Origin: SKPS01 sp964469215
Lineage (GTDB): Bacteria > Bacteroidota > Bacteroidia > Bacteroidales > SKPS01
Direction: 5' to 3'
Length of the DNA stretch: 64,000 nt
NCBI GenBank assembly: GCA_964469215.1
Contig: CAYXYB010000002.1
Coordinates: forward strand, 1 to 64,000
Part shown: piece by piece, positions 17,870 to 26,330 of the stretch
How positions within the stretch are numbered: position 1 is the stretch's first letter
Layout: every line of letters starts with the position of its first letter
Translations under genes and position numbers: made by a program
The notes under the pieces: model-generated
Database searches by the model: none
Told to the model about the DNA's origin: nothing
What the model saw: the letters and a program-made list of their open reading frames with translations, nothing else

Positions 17870-18709
17870 TTATTTCTTTCTAACCGCCTTCAGCATCTTA
17901 TAACCTGTCACTTTTCCATTTTTTCCTATTGCATTTTCTTTCATTGGCACATATTCACCGGAACCCACCAGGTCGAAGTATTTTTCGACTAGCAACTGTA
18001 AAGTATCTTCACAATAGGCGGCACGTGATGGTGTTCCGTTCATCAGAGCAATAATTTCTGATGTTTTCAGGTTAAACCATTTACGGAGAGTATCAGGATG
18101 TGACAAATGGGATTCAAATTTCAGGAAGAAATGAAATACAATTTCGTAGATATCTCTGTCCCTCATGTCAACATCTTCGTTCAACCGAACCAAAATTTCA
18201 CCTGTAATTGATTTTGCCGCCCTTACATTTACAGCTGCAAAATCATCATAATGAACCCTGATTCTGTATAAAAGCTTCATCATCAACCACAGTTTGTATC
18301 TCTTTGCACCCAGCATAATCATAACCCGGTCGAGTCGTCTGCACTCCTCCACGATCACATAATTAACCGGATATGGTATCAATGGTTGCTCATCACAGTT
18401 CATGAGATATTCGGTTAAAAGCACCTGCCTCCTTTTCAGTCCCCTGACATATTCCATTATTATATTTCTGCAAATTGCTGACAGGTAAGTTCTAACCATC
18501 ACCCTGCCATCAAACTGGTTTACAATGCGTTCTATTCTCGTAAACACCTTTTCGTTCACATGTTGAACTATCTCTTCACAATGAGAAAAAGGATAGTACC
18601 CATTACAGGCATATCTTCTTGCGATAAGTTCAAATACCTGTTGGTACCTGAGCAATAATTCAAACGGGTTTGTGTAAAACAGTTTAAGATCAGCCTCATC
18701 CTTTTGCAT
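17870..18709 (-). CDS. Divergent sigma-70-like protein (region 2 recognisable)
   Basis: A 279-residue protein. Residues about 20-95 look like sigma-70 region 2: a helix ending in ARRYA, an EEIVQHVNEKVFTRI segment in the place of region 2.1-2.2, and VRTYLSAICRNIIMEYVRG in the place of 2.3-2.4, where ECF factors have 'WLYRIARNLALDYLR'. The C-terminal 180 residues are not a clear region 4; a MNGTPSRAAYCEDTLQLL helix pair near 230 could be a degenerate HTH. It may be an atypical ECF-type factor or a sigma-derived regulator. A good TTTG-N20-TATATTTG promoter lies upstream and the zinc-finger gene follows. Confidence 0.6.
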   Translation of the reverse strand: MQKDEADLKLFYTNPFELLLRYQQVFELIARRYACNGYYPFSHCEEIVQHVNEKVFTRIERIVNQFDGRVMVRTYLSAICRNIIMEYVRGLKRRQVLLTEYLMNCDEQPLIPYPVNYVIVEECRRLDRVMIMLGAKRYKLWLMMKLLYRIRVHYDDFAAVNVRAAKSITGEILVRLNEDVDMRDRDIYEIVFHFFLKFESHLSHPDTLRKWFNLKTSEIIALMNGTPSRAAYCEDTLQLLVEKYFDLVGSGEYVPMKENAIGKNGKVTGYKMLKAVRKK

Positions 18710-18811
18710 ATCTCCTTAATTTTAGGTTAATATTGCAAGGGATCCGGAACTTACACAAAAAAGAAACTGCAGGTGGGAAAACAGAAAAGATAATTCATTC
18801 TCAAGTCAAGG

Positions 18812-18843
18812 CAAATATATAATACCGATTTTGCGAAAGCAAA
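18812..18843 (-). promoter_or_regulatory. Promoter of the sigma-like/zinc-finger pair
   Basis: On the minus strand TTTG (18843-18840) and TATATTTG (18819-18812), 20 bp apart, a near-perfect Bacteroidota promoter. The predicted leader to the start codon at 18709 is about 97 nt. It gives this pair its own transcription start, separate from the upstream sigma/protease pair. Confidence 0.75.
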
Positions 18844-18917
18844 TCAACCCAAATATTTGTATTATTTACTTTTTGTTTTACAATTATTTACAAAAACAAT
18901 AAGTTTTACACACGTTG

Positions 18918-18934
18918 TTAACAAACTTTGTTAA
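18918..18934. promoter_or_regulatory. 17-bp palindrome TTAACAAACTTTGTTAA
   Basis: Perfect 8-bp arms around a single central base, in the 265-bp spacer between the protease gene and the sigma-like gene, about 75 bp upstream of the sigma-like gene's -33 element. It has no T-run and is not a terminator. The form suits a dimeric repressor or activator site; this is inference. Confidence 0.5.
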
Positions 18935-18974
18935 TAACTTTATTGCCTTGATTATTTGCTATTTAGCCAATATA

Positions 18975-20051
18975 TCACCTGGCTATTTGAACCCTAAAGA
19001 CAAGTGGTTGGAGGGTTTTAAGCTGATCGGGGCGCTTCTTACCGGAAATACGGTTTTTGTATTTAATGGCAGGTGAGTTTTCAAGATCTGATTTGTCTAA
19101 TTCTGCGAGTGCAGCAAAAAGATATTCGCTTTTTACGGCAAATCCTACCCCTTCTTTCAGGGTATTCTTACCGGAGATCATACCCAGCAGGTAGCCTTTT
19201 GAATCGAACAGAGGTCCTCCGCTGTTTCCAGGGTTTACAGGTATGCTCACCTGATATGATGTTGTATCGCTCTTGTATCCGCTCACCGAGCTTACTGAGC
19301 CTTCTCCGAACACCACATCCTGTTTGCTGAAGCCTAATGTAAAAACATATTCTCCCATTTCTGCACGGGTATTTGACCGTGAATAAGGAAGGGTACCAAA
19401 CCCTTTAAACTGGGGGTCAACGATTTTCAGGAGTGCAATATCTGTTTCAGGGTTAGAATAAACAATTGCAGCAGTATATCTTATCAGGCTGTCGGTGTAA
19501 TTACTTACCCAAACTGAGTCAAGGCCCCGGATAACATGATAATTGGTAGCCAGGATACCGTTGGAGGTTAGCGCAAAAGAGGAACCGGTAAACAGAACCT
19601 GAGGCTCGTTACTTCTTTTTATTTCCCGTTTTAGAACCTCCTGAGTACTGTATATATCCTGAACCTCATTTCTCAATTCCATATAAGCATCTTTATGACT
19701 CATTCCCAGTCCATTGAGCATATACAATAGAGCAACAGTAACAATTGCTGCTACTGATGCTGCTGCAGCAAGCTGCCCGGTTGCTATGAATATTCGTCTC
19801 CGGCGTTCGGTTTTAAGATGAATCATAAGATCCTTATCACCAAAGCTCTCGTGATGAATTTTTATTATCCTCTTTCTCAATATCTTACGATCAAATGCTT
19901 TCTGTATAAGGTGCACAGTTCCGGAATGAGCAAAAAATTCATCTGCCAGTTTGCTGTCATTACCGAGATCCTGTTGAAACAGATCCCTGCTCTCACTGTC
20001 CATCCGGTTCATCAGGTAGCTGTCAAAATCTTCTGTTGTCCACTTTTTCAT
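18975..20051 (-). CDS. Membrane-anchored trypsin-like protease with cytoplasmic anti-sigma-like domain
   Basis: A 358-residue protein. Residues 1-75 resemble the cytoplasmic part of Bacteroidota anti-sigma proteins (a short YLMNRMD...LFQQDLGNDSKLADEF helix pair, then a basic stretch). One membrane helix lies at about 88-112. The rest is a trypsin-like domain, presumably periplasmic, with the full triad: H172 (TNYHVI), D204 (ETDIALLKI) and S277 (NPGNSGGPLF). It starts 33 bp after the end of the ECF sigma gene on the same strand, so it is the likely membrane regulator of that sigma factor, with protease activity as sensor or output. The fusion is unusual: most such regulators carry TPRs or no catalytic domain. 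Confidence 0.8.
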   Translation of the reverse strand: MKKWTTEDFDSYLMNRMDSESRDLFQQDLGNDSKLADEFFAHSGTVHLIQKAFDRKILRKRIIKIHHESFGDKDLMIHLKTERRRRIFIATGQLAAAASVAAIVTVALLYMLNGLGMSHKDAYMELRNEVQDIYSTQEVLKREIKRSNEPQVLFTGSSFALTSNGILATNYHVIRGLDSVWVSNYTDSLIRYTAAIVYSNPETDIALLKIVDPQFKGFGTLPYSRSNTRAEMGEYVFTLGFSKQDVVFGEGSVSSVSGYKSDTTSYQVSIPVNPGNSGGPLFDSKGYLLGMISGKNTLKEGVGFAVKSEYLFAALAELDKSDLENSPAIKYKNRISGKKRPDQLKTLQPLVFRVQIAR

Positions 20052-20084
20052 CTCTTCTTTCCTAATTAATTCAGGTAGATTTTA

Positions 20085-20675
20085 TCATTCTGAATCAGAT
20101 CCACCTCCTGTTTTCTTATCAAAAATTCTGCGAAGTCGCATCAAACATTTATACTTCTGGTTCTTTGCATTATCAGCATTGGTATACCCCATGTTTTCTG
20201 CAATCTGTTCCATACTCATCGATTCGTGATAGAACAATTTTAGCAGTGTCCGGCATGGTTCCCCAAGCATGTCAAGGCTTTGCTCCATTGCATTGAAATC
20301 CCTCTCCTGAGAAAGAACCTGTTGCATAACCTGATCTTCATCACTGCCTGCTCCAATGATCTCTTCGGATGCGTCGGCAATGAACCGCCTCCTCTCTTTC
20401 AGACTGGCAAGCCAGAGGTTTCTCGACACTGCATACAGGAACGTACCTGCAGAAGAGTGCAGCCTGAACATCGGATCCTGTAGTTTTTCAAACAGGATAA
20501 CGAATGCCTGCTGGTAAATCTCCGCTGCTTCATCTTCGTCGCCATGGTTTCTGACAACGAAATGGAAAACAGCCGGATAATTCATCCTGTACAGGCGGGC
20601 TGCAGCCTCATTATTGCCTTCACGCACCTTAACAAGTATCTGCTCCTCCTGCCTTGCCGCACTTTCCTCCTTCAT
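20085..20675 (-). CDS. ECF-type RNA polymerase sigma factor
   Basis: A 196-residue sigma-70 family protein of the extracytoplasmic-function class, directing RNA polymerase to a stress- or envelope-related regulon. Region 2 is seen at about 20-95 (YRMNYPAVFHFV, DEDEAAEIYQQAFVILFEKL, FLYAVSRNLWLASLKERRR) and region 4 near 130-185 (LGEPCRTLLKLFYHESMSMEQIAENMGY, KCLMRLRRIF). It is directly followed by the membrane-anchored protease with an anti-sigma-like N-terminus, its probable partner. Confidence 0.9.
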   Translation of the reverse strand: MKEESAARQEEQILVKVREGNNEAAARLYRMNYPAVFHFVVRNHGDEDEAAEIYQQAFVILFEKLQDPMFRLHSSAGTFLYAVSRNLWLASLKERRRFIADASEEIIGAGSDEDQVMQQVLSQERDFNAMEQSLDMLGEPCRTLLKLFYHESMSMEQIAENMGYTNADNAKNQKYKCLMRLRRIFDKKTGGGSDSE

Positions 20676-20820
20676 CTGCCATTATTAATTGACAAGGGTA
20701 CAAAAAGTAACCTTAAAATATTTTTTCAAAAATACTTATTTTTTTGGGTTACCTTTCCTGTTTCGGGCAATGAAAAGATGAATAGTTTTTTTAAACGTTT
20801 AACCAAAAACAATTTTTATC

Positions 20821-21003
20821 ATGAAGAAAGTATTTTTAAGCCTGGCAATTGCTGCAATTTTCTCACTTGGTTTCATCGCTTGCACTCCAAAAGCAACCGA
20901 AGAAGAAGTTGAAGCTACTGATACCGAAATGGTTGAAGAACAAGTTCAGGAAGAAGCTCCAGTAGAAGCTGAACCGCAGGTTGAAGAACAAGTTGCCGAA
21001 TAA
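20821..21003 (+). CDS. Small Glu-rich lipoprotein
   Basis: A 60-residue precursor. The signal peptide ends in a lipobox, GFIAC (C21); the mature 40-residue tail is almost only Glu, Val, Ala, Gln, Thr and Pro, strongly acidic and without a predicted fold. Such tiny acidic lipoproteins occur in Bacteroidota with unknown role. It is transcribed alone: a strong hairpin terminator follows 15 bp after the stop. The gene is divergent from the ECF sigma gene, so control by that sigma is possible but not shown. Confidence 0.7.
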   Translation: MKKVFLSLAIAAIFSLGFIACTPKATEEEVEATDTEMVEEQVQEEAPVEAEPQVEEQVAE

Positions 21004-21015
21004 TTACTTATTCAG

Positions 21016-21040
21016 GGCTGTGGCAACAGCCACAGCCTTT
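21016..21040 (+). terminator. Intrinsic terminator of the small lipoprotein gene
   Basis: GGCTGTGGC (21016-21024), AACA loop, GCCACAGCC (21029-21037), then TTT. Perfect 9-bp stem with a weak T-run. Confidence 0.75.
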
Positions 21041-21166
21041 GCTTTGAACCCCGTCTTCACAGACATATTTTCAGTTCTTTAATTTTCAGTAAATTAATTG
21101 GTTTTACACTTTCAGAGGGAGCAGGCTGTGCTCGCATAGTTCTGCTCCAACTGAATGGAAAATGGG

Positions 21167-21197
21167 AGGTTTCAGCATGCTGAGACCTTTTTTTTTA
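21167..21197. terminator. Terminator between convergent genes
   Basis: AGGT-TTCAGCATGCTGA-ACCT type stem (21167-21188) followed by nine T on the plus strand. It lies at the 3' end of the minus-strand M28 peptidase gene and may serve both directions. Confidence 0.65.
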
Positions 21198-22703
21198 TCT
21201 TGTTATGATTTCTGTAGTGGCTTTAATTATTACGCATGTGATTTTTGCCATGTTATCATAGTCAATTTTATCAGGTGTATCACCCGGAGTATGATAATCT
21301 GGGTGAAGTCCGGTAAACCACACCAAAACCGGTATCTTCTTTTTAATGAAATTTGCATGGTCAGACCCATATCTGAACGTAACGCGTTCAATAAGTCCCG
21401 GAGATCTGTCTATATTGAACCCTGGATGATATTTGGCAGCCCTTTCGGCATATCTTACATACCTGCGTGTACCTTTACCTTTATTCATAAGATATACATA
21501 AGATTCACGCCTCGATAAATCTTCGGTATAACCCGTTGACTGTAACCTGAAAGTTTCAATAAAACCATACTTCACACTTCTGCCAATCATATCCAAATTC
21601 ATATTCAGCAGAGGTTTGACAGTGGCAAACTCTTTACTCATGACGAAAAATTCCGAGCCCAGAAGTCCAGCTTCTTCGGCAGAAAAGGCCACAAAGAGAA
21701 CAGATCCTTTGAAAACAGCACCCGAATCCTGAAGGCACTTCAACACCCTGGCTATCTCGACAAGTGCAGCAGTACCTGATGCATTATCATCTGCACCTGC
21801 ATTTAATCCTTTCCTGTCTGTTCCAACATGATCGTAATGGGCTGTAATAACAACCACCTGATCATTTCCACGCTCTCCTTTTACCATTCCTGCAATATTT
21901 TCGGTCATGATCGAATCTATTCTTCCCGGCAGATACTGAAATGTCGTTGGGGCTCCTATTCTTATCAGTGCCCTGTTCTTTCTCACCTCCTCCTCCAGCA
22001 TGTCAAAATCGGGTTTGTATCCGATAATCTGAGCAATTTCCTGAGGCCGCATAATTACTACCACCAAACTGTCAAGTCCTTTAATTACCTTCTCTAACCC
22101 GGAATTTGAATTTTTGCTTTTAAGACGGTAAGACCTGTCAGGCATCTCATTCCTCAGAAGCTGGTATTCCCATGCCGGTCCGTCTGCAATAATAATAAAA
22201 CGCCTTATCCCCTCTCCATGTCGTTTTCTCACAACTTTACCTGCCTGTTTCTGGTTTTCAGGATTTAACAGCAAAAATGTTTTGTTATCATTAATTACCG
22301 ATGAGGGCATTGGTGACCTGGGATCATTGAAAACCATAACCATGGTATCTGTCGGGTTCAAATAGTTACTTGCAACAGCGAATGAACTAACCTTTTTGTG
22401 AATACCAGTAAATTCTATCCTGTGATCAACAGACATATATAAAGAAAAAGTTTGAAAATAGCTGCTGTCAGATGCAAAAGGAATAAGGCCTGCTTCTTTG
22501 AACTCCCCGGCAATATATTCTGCTGCGATTCTCAGTCCCATCTCTCCTGTCTTCCTACCGGCCATTGAGTCAGAAGCAAGGGTATAGACGTGACGGACAA
22601 GATTCTCCTGTTTCACAATGCAGTCTTTCTGTGCATAAACATTGGATGCTGAAAGGATTAAACCCAATAATGAAATTATTGAAATAAATGGCATGTATTT
22701 CAT
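21195..22703 (-). CDS. M28-family metallopeptidase (secreted aminopeptidase-like)
   Basis: A 502-residue exported zinc peptidase. The N-terminus is a cleavable signal peptide (to about ASNVYAQ, residue 25). The M28 core (about 270-500) has both zinc sites and catalytic residues: TAHYDHVG, GADDNASGTAALVE, SAEEAGLLGSE, NLDMIG and a final HPDYHTPGDTPDKIDYDN. The first 270 residues include a PA-like inserted region. It probably trims amino acids from peptides in the periplasm or outside. A TACTTTTG box lies upstream (22726-22733), and the gene is a single unit divergent from gcvT. Confidence 0.9.
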   Translation of the reverse strand: MKYMPFISIISLLGLILSASNVYAQKDCIVKQENLVRHVYTLASDSMAGRKTGEMGLRIAAEYIAGEFKEAGLIPFASDSSYFQTFSLYMSVDHRIEFTGIHKKVSSFAVASNYLNPTDTMVMVFNDPRSPMPSSVINDNKTFLLLNPENQKQAGKVVRKRHGEGIRRFIIIADGPAWEYQLLRNEMPDRSYRLKSKNSNSGLEKVIKGLDSLVVVIMRPQEIAQIIGYKPDFDMLEEEVRKNRALIRIGAPTTFQYLPGRIDSIMTENIAGMVKGERGNDQVVVITAHYDHVGTDRKGLNAGADDNASGTAALVEIARVLKCLQDSGAVFKGSVLFVAFSAEEAGLLGSEFFVMSKEFATVKPLLNMNLDMIGRSVKYGFIETFRLQSTGYTEDLSRRESYVYLMNKGKGTRRYVRYAERAAKYHPGFNIDRSPGLIERVTFRYGSDHANFIKKKIPVLVWFTGLHPDYHTPGDTPDKIDYDNMAKITCVIIKATTEIITR

Positions 22704-22725
22704 AAAAAGAAAAGAATTAGAAAAA

Positions 22726-22733
22726 CAAAAGTA
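22726..22733 (-). promoter_or_regulatory. Putative -7 box (TACTTTTG) for the M28 peptidase gene
   Basis: Minus-strand TAnnTTTG match 23 bp before the start codon at 22703. No -33 TTTG was seen. Confidence 0.45.
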
Positions 22734-22789
22734 AAAAAAGGAAATTGAATAATGACTATGCTGTTATGACGCAGGAAAGCCATTTTTGT

Positions 22790-22797
22790 TACTTTTG
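22790..22797 (+). promoter_or_regulatory. Putative -7 box (TACTTTTG) for gcvT
   Basis: TAnnTTTG match 55 bp before the ATG at 22852. It supports that ATG over the TTG-initiated longer frame that begins inside this box (22786). Confidence 0.5.
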
Positions 22798-22851
22798 CAG
22801 ATATTAAGATTCTTAAGTGTTTTCAATTTCAGACCTAAACAATATAAAGTT

Positions 22852-23955
22852 ATGAAACATACAGTTTTTACAAAATTTCATGAGGCATTTGGGGCCAAGA
22901 TGGTTCCTTTTGCAGGTTATCTTATGCCTGTGCAGTACGAAGGGGTAAATTTCGAACACGAAACCGTACGTAACGGAGTTGGCGTTTTTGATGTATCGCA
23001 TATGGGTGAATTCTGGGTCAAAGGCCCAAAAGCATTTGATTTCATCCAGAGATTAACAACTAACAATGTAGCAGCACTTACAGACGGAAAGGTACAGTAC
23101 ACCTGTTTCCCAAACGGAAGAGGGGGTATTGTCGACGACCTGCTTGTTTACAGGATTGATGCAGAAACCTATTTTTTGGTGGTAAATGCTGCAAATATTG
23201 ACAAGGACTGGGAATGGTGTGTAAAGAATGCTAACCTTATGGGCGTTGCAGTTGGAAAAGAGCTTTATAATGCATCAGATGAAATTGCCCAGCTTGCTAT
23301 TCAGGGGCCAAAAGCCATGGAGTTAGTACAGAAGATAATCTCCGAACCGGTTACAGATATGGTTTACTATACATTTAAGAAGGTTACTGTTGCAGGTATC
23401 CCTGATGTGATTGTGTCAACAACAGGTTATACAGGTTCTGGAGGTATAGAAATTTATATGGCAAACAAGGATGCTGAAACAATATGGAATGCCTTGTTCA
23501 TAGCCGGCGAAGAATTTGGCCTCAAACCAATCGGACTTGCTGCGCGTGATACACTCAGGCTTGAAATGGGTTTCTGTCTTTACGGAAATGATATTGATGA
23601 TAACCACTCCCCTATTGAAGCAGGACTGGGATGGATAACAAAATTTGTTGAGGGCAATGACTTTATTGACCGCCCGTTACTGGAAAAGCAGAAAAACGAT
23701 GGAGTATCAAAACAACTGAGGGGCTTTGAGATGATTGACAAAGGAATACCGCGACAGCATTATGAGATCTGCAATTCTGAAGGAAAGGTAATCGGAGAGG
23801 TTACTTCAGGTACAATGGGGCCGTCAGTGAAGAAAGCCATTGGTATGGGTTATATTTCAAAAGAACATTCAGCATTTGGCAACAGAATTTATATCAAAGT
23901 AAGGGATAAACTTCTTGCTGCTGAAATTGTGAAACTCCCTTTTTACAAAGGATAA
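22852..23955 (+). CDS. gcvT: Glycine cleavage system T protein (aminomethyltransferase)
   Basis: Transfers the methylene group from aminomethylated H protein to tetrahydrofolate, releasing ammonia. The 367-residue protein begins MKHTVFTKFHEAFGAKMVPFAG and shows the family segments VFDVSHMGEF, FIQRLTTNNV, GYTGSGGIEIY, GLAARDTLRLEMGFCLYG and GEVTSGTMGPSVKKAIGMGY. Full length for GcvT. No gcvP or gcvH gene is in the window. comB follows after 2 bp, so the two are co-transcribed. Confidence 0.95.
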   Translation: MKHTVFTKFHEAFGAKMVPFAGYLMPVQYEGVNFEHETVRNGVGVFDVSHMGEFWVKGPKAFDFIQRLTTNNVAALTDGKVQYTCFPNGRGGIVDDLLVYRIDAETYFLVVNAANIDKDWEWCVKNANLMGVAVGKELYNASDEIAQLAIQGPKAMELVQKIISEPVTDMVYYTFKKVTVAGIPDVIVSTTGYTGSGGIEIYMANKDAETIWNALFIAGEEFGLKPIGLAARDTLRLEMGFCLYGNDIDDNHSPIEAGLGWITKFVEGNDFIDRPLLEKQKNDGVSKQLRGFEMIDKGIPRQHYEICNSEGKVIGEVTSGTMGPSVKKAIGMGYISKEHSAFGNRIYIKVRDKLLAAEIVKLPFYKG

Positions 23956-23957
23956 GC

Positions 23958-24677
23958 ATGATTGGGAGAAAACTTGATATCTGTTTTTCACCTGCTTTAT
24001 ATCATCTTTATGAGGAGGACGTACATATTGCAGTTGTAGCTGATATTTTCAGGGCAACCACTGCAATATGTGCAGCCTTCGATCATGGTGTTGAGAAAAT
24101 CATACCGGTAACCGAAGTTACTGATGCAGTTCTGTATAAAAGAAAAGGATACCTTATTGCAGCGGAACGTGACGGCATCAAACTCGATTTTGCCGATTTC
24201 GGAAACTCACCGTTCAATTTCATGCAACAGGGGTTGAACGGTGCGACCATAGTTTACAGCACTACCAATGGCACACAGGCAATCCACAGAGCCGCTTCAG
24301 CAAAACAGGTTGTGATTGCCTCTTTTATCAACCTTTCAGCAGTTGCTGACTATCTGGCAAAACAGAATGAGGATGTGGTTATTCTGTGTTCCGGATGGAA
24401 AGACCGCTTCAGCCTTGAAGATGCTCTCTTTGGAGGTGCACTTGCTGACATTCTTATTGAAAATCATGGATTCACCTCACACAGTGATTCTGTTGCAGCT
24501 TCCCGCGACCTATGGCATTTGGCAAAGGAGGATCTGATCAATTATAAATCAAAATTTGCCCATACCCACCGCCTTAAAAAGCTGATGTTGGATGATGTTT
24601 TAAATTTCTGCCTTACCCCAGATCAGACAGATAAAGTTCCGGTTTTTGTTAGTGGTGAAATAATTTGTGCAACATAG
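23958..24677 (+). CDS. comB: 2-phosphosulfolactate phosphatase (ComB family)
   Basis: A 239-residue protein of the ComB family, Mg-dependent phosphatases first known from coenzyme M synthesis in archaea and widespread in bacteria where the natural substrate is unclear. Family features: VVADIFRATTAICAAFDHGVEKI at the N-terminus, AERDGIKLDFADFGNSP, YSTTNGTQAI, CSGWKDRFSLEDALFGGAL, and the closing FCLTPDQTDKVPVF. Translation is likely coupled to gcvT (2-bp gap). With no other coenzyme M genes here, a role in that pathway is doubtful. The 230 bp after it (24678-24907) hold nothing I recognise. Confidence 0.88.
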   Translation: MIGRKLDICFSPALYHLYEEDVHIAVVADIFRATTAICAAFDHGVEKIIPVTEVTDAVLYKRKGYLIAAERDGIKLDFADFGNSPFNFMQQGLNGATIVYSTTNGTQAIHRAASAKQVVIASFINLSAVADYLAKQNEDVVILCSGWKDRFSLEDALFGGALADILIENHGFTSHSDSVAASRDLWHLAKEDLINYKSKFAHTHRLKKLMLDDVLNFCLTPDQTDKVPVFVSGEIICAT

Positions 24678-24907
24678 AACAGAAGATCAAAATCAGAAAG
24701 CGGAATTAAATTGCAGGATCAGCGGTGTATTCCCTGCGAGACAGTACCAGTTATTTCAGGCACAGAGGAACAAGATAAATAAGGTTCGGGAACAGATCCT
24801 TTTAGGAGAATAGAAAAGGAGGAGACCGTAACCACCCTTATGAATGTTTGCAAGTAGTGATTCAGGTTTAACGGGGCAGTCCGCGGTTCCTCCAAGATCA
24901 TTCAATA

Positions 24908-26281
24908 TTATGTGTGATATTCTTTTACATTGATAAATATTTCTTCAAGGCCGGCTTTTTCCTGTTCGCCGGTTTGCATGTTTTTCATGGTGAACAATCC
25001 TTCGGATCTTTCCTGCTCTCCGGCAAGCACCACGAAAGGTATTTTTCTTGCATCTGCGTAGGCCATCTGTTTCTTTACTTTGGCAGCATCAGGGTACAAT
25101 TCTGCGCCGATACCCCTATCTCTTAATTCACACAAAGCCTTAAGACTGTATATCTCATCATCGCCACCGAAGTTAATGAACAGCACAACCGGTTTCTTCG
25201 ATTTCACCTCCGCAAAAAGGTTCAGTTCTTCCATCACATCATATATGCGGTCAGCGCCAAATGAGATACCTACACCCGAAAGGCCTGACATACCAAATAT
25301 ACCTGTAAGGTCGTCGTAACGCCCGCCTCCGCATACAGAACCTATATTAACATCCGATGCCACAACTTCGAAGATAGTGCCTGTATAATAATTAAGGCCT
25401 CTTGCAAGAGTGAGGTCGAATTCCACCGGATTTGTCGTACCTGTTTCTGAGTGGTATTTAAGAAGCTGCCGCATCTCCTCTATTCCTTTCTGCCCCGTTT
25501 CCGAACCTGAGATAATCTCACTGACCTGTGAAATTTTTAGGTTGTTATCAACTCCTGCAGCAAAAAGCTGCTCTATTTCATTCAGGGATTTTTTCTGAAC
25601 ACCAAATACTCTGAGTTCTTCCAATACCTTAACATGGCCAAATTTATCAAATTTATCCAGAATAATTGTAAACTCCTGAAAGCGTGATTTAACACCGGCG
25701 ACTTCTGCCATTCCGTAAAGAATTTTCCGGTTGTTAAGCCTGATACTTACATTCACCCGAAGCCTTCCAAATACCTTATCGATTATTTGTACGAGCTCTA
25801 TTTCATTGATAAGTGAATTGCTGCCAATAACATCAGCATCACACTGAAAGAATTCTCTGTACCTTCCCTTCTGAGGCTTGTCGGCACGCCACACCGGTTG
25901 TATCTGATAACGTTTGAACGGCAGGGTTATCTCATTACGGTGCTGGACGACATACCTTGCAAATGGAACGGTGAGGTCATATCTCAGCCCTTTTTCAGCA
26001 ATGAGAGGGCTCAGTTTTGTGCTTTGAGGATTCCGGAGAAGGTCATTGTCAACCCCAGTAAGGAAATCGCCGGAGTTAAGTATCTTGAAAAGAAGCTTGT
26101 CTCCTTCGCTCCCATATTTACCGGTAAGGGTATCCATCAGCTCCATGGCCGGTGTTTCGATGGGAACATAACCAAAGAGTTCATACACATCCCGTATGGT
26201 ATCGAGAATATGAAGCCGTTTTTCAAGTATTTCAGGTGTGAAATCACGGGTACCTTTCGGAACAGAGGGTTTGTAAGCCAT
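24908..26281 (-). CDS. hisS: Histidyl-tRNA synthetase
   Basis: Class II aminoacyl-tRNA synthetase charging tRNA-His. The 457-residue chain has motif 1 region KPSVPKGTRDFTPE, motif 2 (QIQPVWRADKPQKGRYREFFQCDADVIG region), the His-A signature ARGLNYYTGTIFE, GGGRYDDLTGIFG (motif 3 region), and the C-terminal anticodon-binding domain. I use the ATG at 26281 (MAYKPSV). An open frame extends to a TTG at 26308, but that TTG lies inside the -7 promoter box (26306-26313), so the longer form would not be transcribed. Confidence 0.96.
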   Translation of the reverse strand: MAYKPSVPKGTRDFTPEILEKRLHILDTIRDVYELFGYVPIETPAMELMDTLTGKYGSEGDKLLFKILNSGDFLTGVDNDLLRNPQSTKLSPLIAEKGLRYDLTVPFARYVVQHRNEITLPFKRYQIQPVWRADKPQKGRYREFFQCDADVIGSNSLINEIELVQIIDKVFGRLRVNVSIRLNNRKILYGMAEVAGVKSRFQEFTIILDKFDKFGHVKVLEELRVFGVQKKSLNEIEQLFAAGVDNNLKISQVSEIISGSETGQKGIEEMRQLLKYHSETGTTNPVEFDLTLARGLNYYTGTIFEVVASDVNIGSVCGGGRYDDLTGIFGMSGLSGVGISFGADRIYDVMEELNLFAEVKSKKPVVLFINFGGDDEIYSLKALCELRDRGIGAELYPDAAKVKKQMAYADARKIPFVVLAGEQERSEGLFTMKNMQTGEQEKAGLEEIFINVKEYHT

Positions 26282-26305
26282 GGTTGGACTAATTGATATT
26301 CTTTG

Positions 26306-26313
26306 CAAAAATA
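26306..26313 (-). promoter_or_regulatory. -7 box (TATTTTTG) of hisS
   Basis: Minus-strand TATTTTTG, 25 bp before the hisS ATG. The region where a -33 element would lie is occupied by an 8-bp tandem repeat (26331-26362). Confidence 0.6.
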
Positions 26314-26330
26314 GTTTATATCGGGGAATC

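Noticed and set aside
21121..21190. Possible small RNA between the lipoprotein and M28 genes
   Set aside because: The only clear structure is a terminator hairpin with T-run; no promoter box precedes it.
23958..24677. Coenzyme M biosynthesis
   Set aside because: ComB alone is present, next to gcvT; no other genes of that pathway are seen and the family is widespread in bacteria that lack it.
26282..26308. TTG-initiated N-terminal extension of HisS
   Set aside because: The TTG lies within the -7 promoter element, so it would not be in the transcript.
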